Shown: positions 60,908 through 64,000 of the stretch, piece by piece
Position numbering within the stretch: the first letter of the stretch is position 1
How the letters are laid out: each line of letters starts with the position of its first letter
NCBI GenBank assembly: GCA_031253985.1
Contig: JAIRVH010000043.1
Location: 1 to 64,000, forward strand
Origin: Sphingobacterium sp.
GTDB taxonomy: Bacteria > Bacteroidota > Bacteroidia > Sphingobacteriales > Sphingobacteriaceae
DNA length: 64,000 nt
Direction: 5' to 3'
The notes under the pieces: model-generated
Databases searched by the model: none
The model's input: the letters and a program-made list of their open reading frames with translations, nothing else
What the model was told of the DNA's origin: nothing
Position numbers and translations under genes: made by a program

Positions 60908-60915
60908 CAAATATA
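60908..60915 (-). promoter_or_regulatory. -7 element of the second ECF sigma gene
   Basis: TATATTTG on the minus strand exactly matches TAnnTTTG and is identical to the octamer upstream of the first ECF sigma gene. It lies 15 nt upstream of ATG 60892 and excludes the upstream TTG start. Confidence 0.55.
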
Positions 60916-61082
60916 GTTAATACTATAAATATCTTACGTAATTATTATTTTTCTAAAAACTCCTCATTTCCATCACATTTAATCCTAAAATGTGATTAAT
61001 TCAGGGCAAAAATAATAAAATTTCAATAAAGACTACTAACCAAGTATACTTTTTAACAACGTTGCATACTTTCCAAACGGCT

Positions 61083-61116
61083 AAAAAAATAAAGCACCTC
61101 AAACACATTGAGATGC
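61083..61116 (-). terminator. Terminator after the hypothetical gene at 61171
   Basis: A 9-bp stem with one G/U wobble (61116-61108 with 61102-61094) and a 5-nt loop is followed on the minus strand by TTTATTTTTTT. This is a typical intrinsic terminator. Confidence 0.85.
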
Positions 61117-61170
61117 ATTACCGTATTCTACCTGAAAAGTAAGCCTAAAATGCACTTATAAGGGCTTCCA

Positions 61171-61767
61171 TTACGTTTTTATAACAGGATTAATCCAGTA
61201 ATAGTCATGGTTGGTGTGAGAGAAAAATTCCATCGGTGTGACATGGCAATCAATTGTATCAGTTAGTCCATCATCGGTATAGCTGACCACATCTTCAGAT
61301 GGGATGACCATCCCGCTCATAATGGCACCATAATCCAGACAATGCAGATCCGAGATCAGCACGTTGACCGTATTGGTCTGCACCCATTTCTGCATTTCTT
61401 CCTTGCTGACACGTTTTATACGGTCGGCCAAAAACCGGGCTTCCTCCACCTCTTTTTCGACGCTGTCCGGAAAGAATAGCAGCAGGAAAGCCTCATATTT
61501 ATCAAATTCTTTATTTCGGATTGCTGCATTACGCAAAAACAGCTTTTCGCCCATCTGTCCATATTGATCGGCATATTTTTTCAGCTCCATTTCCGCAAGT
61601 TCTCTGTCTGACCATTGCTGCAGTTCAGAAAGTGCATGCACATCCGTACCATGTCCATCACAGTGATTGAGATACGCCCAGATATCGCCCTGGACAACTT
61701 TAGGTTTCCGATGGTCCAGCACATTATAACCTTGAGCTATCCATGCTTCTATTTGTTCCCTTCTCAT
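61171..61767 (-). CDS. Hypothetical soluble protein
   Basis: A 198-residue protein of unknown family. It is soluble, mostly helical and charged in the middle (RELAEMELKKYADQYGQMGEKLF), with a C-terminal part rich in Asp, His and Tyr (DTIDCHVTPMEFFSHTNHDYYWINP). A strong terminator follows and nothing is tightly linked upstream, so it is probably monocistronic. No functional motif was recognised. Confidence 0.7.
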   Translation of the reverse strand: MRREQIEAWIAQGYNVLDHRKPKVVQGDIWAYLNHCDGHGTDVHALSELQQWSDRELAEMELKKYADQYGQMGEKLFLRNAAIRNKEFDKYEAFLLLFFPDSVEKEVEEARFLADRIKRVSKEEMQKWVQTNTVNVLISDLHCLDYGAIMSGMVIPSEDVVSYTDDGLTDTIDCHVTPMEFFSHTNHDYYWINPVIKT

Positions 61768-61823
61768 GTTCTGCTATCTTTTTTAACATAAACAACAGAG
61801 CAACTGCAATGGTTTTCTTTTTT

Positions 61824-62075
61824 CTATTTGAGATTTCGTGCTTTCAGTTCCGCATCCACCGCTTTTTCATTTTTGCCAAAATATTTAAAAGCAATGAAGG
61901 CCAATATTAGTGGAAAAATCGTGGGCCAGGTTAAACCGGCAACGAAAATACTGTAGCCTGCGATACCCAGACAAAAACCAATGATCGATGCATTGATTAT
62001 TTTATTGGGCTTAGATTTTTTTTGAAGTATCAACAATTCTTCATTGGTCAATTCATCCAATTTCTTTTCTTCCAT
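61824..62075 (-). CDS. Small two-helix membrane protein
   Basis: An 83-residue protein with a charged N-terminus (MEEKKLDELTNEELL), two likely membrane helices (IINASIIGFCLGIAGYSIFVA and TIFPLILAFIAFKYF) and a basic tail. No family function is known to me. It lies 56 bp upstream of the hypothetical gene at 61171-61767 and may share its transcript. Confidence 0.68.
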   Translation of the reverse strand: MEEKKLDELTNEELLILQKKSKPNKIINASIIGFCLGIAGYSIFVAGLTWPTIFPLILAFIAFKYFGKNEKAVDAELKARNLK

Positions 62076-62185
62076 CTGGTCTGTATTTATAGGTTAATTA
62101 CTATATATAGTATGCGAATATAACTATTTAAACGGATTGCAAGAAAATGAAATGAAAGGCACTATATAATATGTTCAGATTCCAT

Positions 62186-62222
62186 AAAAAGGTCGGATGA
62201 AAATGGAACACCCGACCTTTTT
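62186..62222. terminator. Terminator after the DoxX-like gene
   Basis: Perfect 11-bp arms AAAAAGGTCGG (62186-62196) and CCGACCTTTTT (62212-62222) flank a 15-nt loop. With A- and T-runs at the feet it works in either direction and ends the minus-strand DoxX-like transcript. Confidence 0.85.
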
Positions 62223-62327
62223 AATTAAGTTACTCCATACATGGATACCTATAGGACAACGGCGCTATGCAAGTGGTTTGTTTTTTTACAATTTTGTATG
62301 AGATCTTTACCGCCAGCCTTCTCCCGG

Positions 62328-62717
62328 CTATCCCTTTTCCGTACTCTTTAATGCCCAGGCTACCAATACCGGCTGAAAAAACAAACGCGCCAACCGTTTG
62401 CCATCGGTATCCAAACCAAATCCGTCGCGATGGTCTTTATATTGGGCTATATTTCCTGGAAACACCGCTGTAAAAAAAGCCGCAGCAATTTTCCCGACCT
62501 TCGAACGCTGTTTAGCAGGCGCCAAAATCAAGGCTGCCCCCAAAGCGATTTCAGCAAAGCCAGAATACACAACAGTATCATCTTTGGAGATCGGTACCCA
62601 GTCCGGTACCTGAGCCTGAAATTCCTTGCGGGCAAAAGTTAAGTGGCCAATTCCCGCCACCACCAAAAAGGTGCCTAGACCATAACGGGCGATCTTCTGC
62701 GTAAGTGATTTATTCAT
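62328..62717 (-). CDS. DoxX-like small membrane protein
   Basis: A 129-residue membrane protein from ATG 62717; a TTG five codons upstream is less likely. Helices include YGLGTFLVVAGIGHLTFA, VYSGFAEIALGAALILA and IAAAFFTAVFPGNIAQY. The GIGHLTFARKEFQAQVPDWVP segment is typical of DoxX-like proteins of Bacteroidota. Function is unknown. It appears to be transcribed alone and ends at a clear terminator. Confidence 0.8.
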   Translation of the reverse strand: MNKSLTQKIARYGLGTFLVVAGIGHLTFARKEFQAQVPDWVPISKDDTVVYSGFAEIALGAALILAPAKQRSKVGKIAAAFFTAVFPGNIAQYKDHRDGFGLDTDGKRLARLFFQPVLVAWALKSTEKG

Positions 62718-63008
62718 AGCTTTTTTATTCAAAGTACATCATTCGACGTAAAATTGTTTGACCTATTGCCACGCATCAATGTCATAGCCTATGATGGGAA
62801 AGAACGGCAACGTATTACATGTTTGCCCAACGAGGCTGGCGTTATGTCCAAGAGTGTTGATTTCATATGCTATCCTACCGATGATTTTTGGGTGCGGAAA
62901 GGAATGGGAATCGAAGGAATAACAAAAAGCGGCCGATCTACTCAGAGCAAGACCGCTTTTTTCAGATAGACAAATGGTACGTCACTGCATCCTGGCTCTT
63001 TCCTGTAG
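62718..63008. other. Intergenic stretch without a supported gene
   Basis: One plus-strand frame stays open from a TTG at 62754 to 62969, but it has no recognisable family match or ribosome binding context. It may be further debris of the decayed sigma locus that follows. Nothing else was found here. Confidence 0.4.
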
Positions 63009-63425
63009 TGCAGATCGGTATCACTAACGGAACGACTGCCAGCACTCAATCGTTACCGACAGCTCTGTCTTTTTGCAAACAATATCCTTCACGACGAAGC
63101 GCAGGCCGAGGATGTTGTACAGAGTTTTTTTGCCGGACTTTGCGAAGGTTGCAATACTCTCCAGTCAAAAGAGATTAACACTCGAGACTTCACATACAAT
63201 CGGCATTGCGGTACCAGACCGCCTGTCCCTTATTGGTTTTGCCAATTTTTAATATACAAATATTTTTCGGCCGTCATTATCAAGCATTGTAGCCTTCATA
63301 AAATTGGGGCCCAGGCTTTTGCTATTCTCAGTAAAATTTTAGACAGTTCCGACAATAAGACTGCAAAACAGTATCAAACCATTGAATTACAAGCATCTAC
63401 TCTGACAAGAAGATCTTCTGAATAA
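63009..63425 (+). pseudogene. Decayed ECF sigma factor gene
   Basis: One plus-strand frame, preceded by a stop and without any start codon at its beginning, encodes LNRYRQLCLFANNILHDEAQAEDVVQSFFAGLCEG at about 63045-63149. This is the region 2 pattern of a sigma-70 factor (LCLFA..IL.DE..AEDVVQ.xF). After it the reading loses similarity and shows no region 4 before the stop at 63423. Absence of a start and loss of the second half indicate a relic. It lies upstream of a lipoprotein gene, so it may mark a former sigma-controlled locus. Confidence 0.65.
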
Positions 63426-63437
63426 ATAGATCAACTG

Positions 63438-63466
63438 AAACGTTTTCGCAAGTTACGCAAACGTTT
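63438..63466 (+). promoter_or_regulatory. Two AAACGTTT palindromes 21 bp apart
   Basis: AAACGTTT occurs at 63438-63445 and 63459-63466, exactly two helical turns apart, about 120-145 bp upstream of the lipoprotein gene. They could be a paired operator for that gene. Inferred from spacing only. Confidence 0.35.
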
Positions 63467-63581
63467 GACTTACACACAAAGCCATGTAAATCAAAACATA
63501 AACCTTATTATAGATAGGTGTTTTGGCTCGTCTGATTAACCAATACACATTAACGATTATAAATTATTTAATTCAAGAATT

Positions 63582-64000
63582 ATGAAAAAACAAACCAAAA
63601 GATGGATGCCGGCAATTGCATTGTCCAGCGCAGTCCTGTCACTTTTTTTCGCCTGTTCAAAGCCTTTGGTAGAACAAAATGCGCCAGAAACCCAACGGTT
63701 AAAAGCATCATCGAACGGCGTTATAGATACCTCCCTCTCCAACCTTACATTTGTAACCAATCCAGTAAATCTCAATATCGTCATGTTTGTCCCTACAGAC
63801 AATCCCGCCTTACCCGGCTACAAAACACGGTTGTCTCAGCTATTTGTCCATTTCCAGAACTGGATGCATAATGAGATGGCACGCTATGGTTACAACAGCT
63901 ATCTGGGTCTGGCAAAAGATTCTACCGGCCTGGTTAACATTATTGAAATCCCGGCGACGGGAGTACAAGCAGACTACCCCTACAGCTCAGCCATATCAGC
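63582..64000 (+). CDS. Lipoprotein, partial (runs off the window)
   Basis: An ATG at 63582 opens a frame that continues to the window end without a stop (139 complete codons). The N-terminus is a lipoprotein signal (ALSSAVLSLFFACSKPLVEQN, Cys near 25). The mature part reads LNIVMFVPTDNPALPGYKTRL and FVHFQNWMHNEMARYGYNSY. I do not recognise the family from this part. It is probably a surface or periplasmic protein and is expected to continue well beyond the window. Confidence 0.8.
   Translation, partial: MKKQTKRWMPAIALSSAVLSLFFACSKPLVEQNAPETQRLKASSNGVIDTSLSNLTFVTNPVNLNIVMFVPTDNPALPGYKTRLSQLFVHFQNWMHNEMARYGYNSYLGLAKDSTGLVNIIEIPATGVQADYPYSSAIS

Noticed and set aside
62754..62969. A 71-codon plus-strand frame starting at TTG
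   Set aside because: No family pattern, no ATG and no ribosome binding context. It may be debris near the sigma relic, but I cannot support it as a gene.
1..64000. CRISPR array, tRNA or rRNA gene, transposase, integrase or phage genes
   Set aside because: No regular spacer array, no cloverleaf-like segment noticed and no protein of these classes in any frame. A tRNA scan would be needed to exclude a tRNA fully.

Overview
The window looks like a chromosomal segment of a Bacteroidota bacterium, most likely a Sphingobacteriaceae member such as Sphingobacterium. The evidence is four SusC-type TonB-linked receptors with SusD-type lipoproteins, ECF sigma/FecR pairs, -7 promoter elements of the Bacteroidota type (TAnnTTTG), and the general protein style. 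I saw no rRNA, tRNA, CRISPR array, insertion sequence or phage genes.

Layout. (1) 33-9825: a glycan-use locus. It holds a SusC receptor (its SusD would lie left of the window), a large membrane-spanning regulator with a SARP/BTAD-like cytoplasmic end, and a divergent GH110 alpha-1,3-galactosidase plus an S1 sulfatase. (2) 9977-20491 (minus): a seven-gene locus in transcription order ECF sigma, FecR anti-sigma, SusC with STN domain, SusD, DUF4843 lipoprotein, PKD-like lipoprotein, TlpA-like thioredoxin protein. (3) 20870-25746: an MBL-fold hydrolase, an AraC regulator, a Crp/Fnr regulator and an OmpR-type two-component system. (4) 25877-32414: a GH29 alpha-L-fucosidase converging on a SusD/SusC pair. 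(5) 32999-39325: a compact seven-gene plus-strand operon (YcaC-like hydrolase, alginate-export-like porin, secreted M17 N-terminal-domain protein, amidohydrolase, DoxX, Dps, DUF1275). (6) 39408-44646: a HisKA_2-type kinase, an NtrC-type response regulator and a second sigma-54 activator. (7) 44722-50338: stress and redox enzymes (alpha/beta hydrolase, DsbA-like, peroxiredoxin, SDR), an AraC regulator and a few immunity-like orphan genes. (8) 50417-60892 (minus): a second copy, gene for gene, of the seven-gene locus in (2). (9) 61171-64000: small hypothetical genes, a DoxX-like protein, the decayed remains of an ECF sigma gene, and the start of a lipoprotein that runs off the window.

How they fit. 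GH110, sulfatase and GH29 together suggest use of sulfated, fucosylated, alpha-galactose-capped glycans such as blood-group-B or alpha-Gal mucin chains (inference). A tandem 11-bp heptamer array between the OmpR-type kinase gene and the fucosidase gene recurs in front of the first susC, with the same 21-nt distance to the -7 element, so the two parts may be co-regulated. The two seven-gene sigma/FecR/SusCD/DUF4843/PKD/TlpA loci carry no glycosidase. They look like a conserved import and redox module with an unassigned substrate, and are the best candidate here for a poorly described system.
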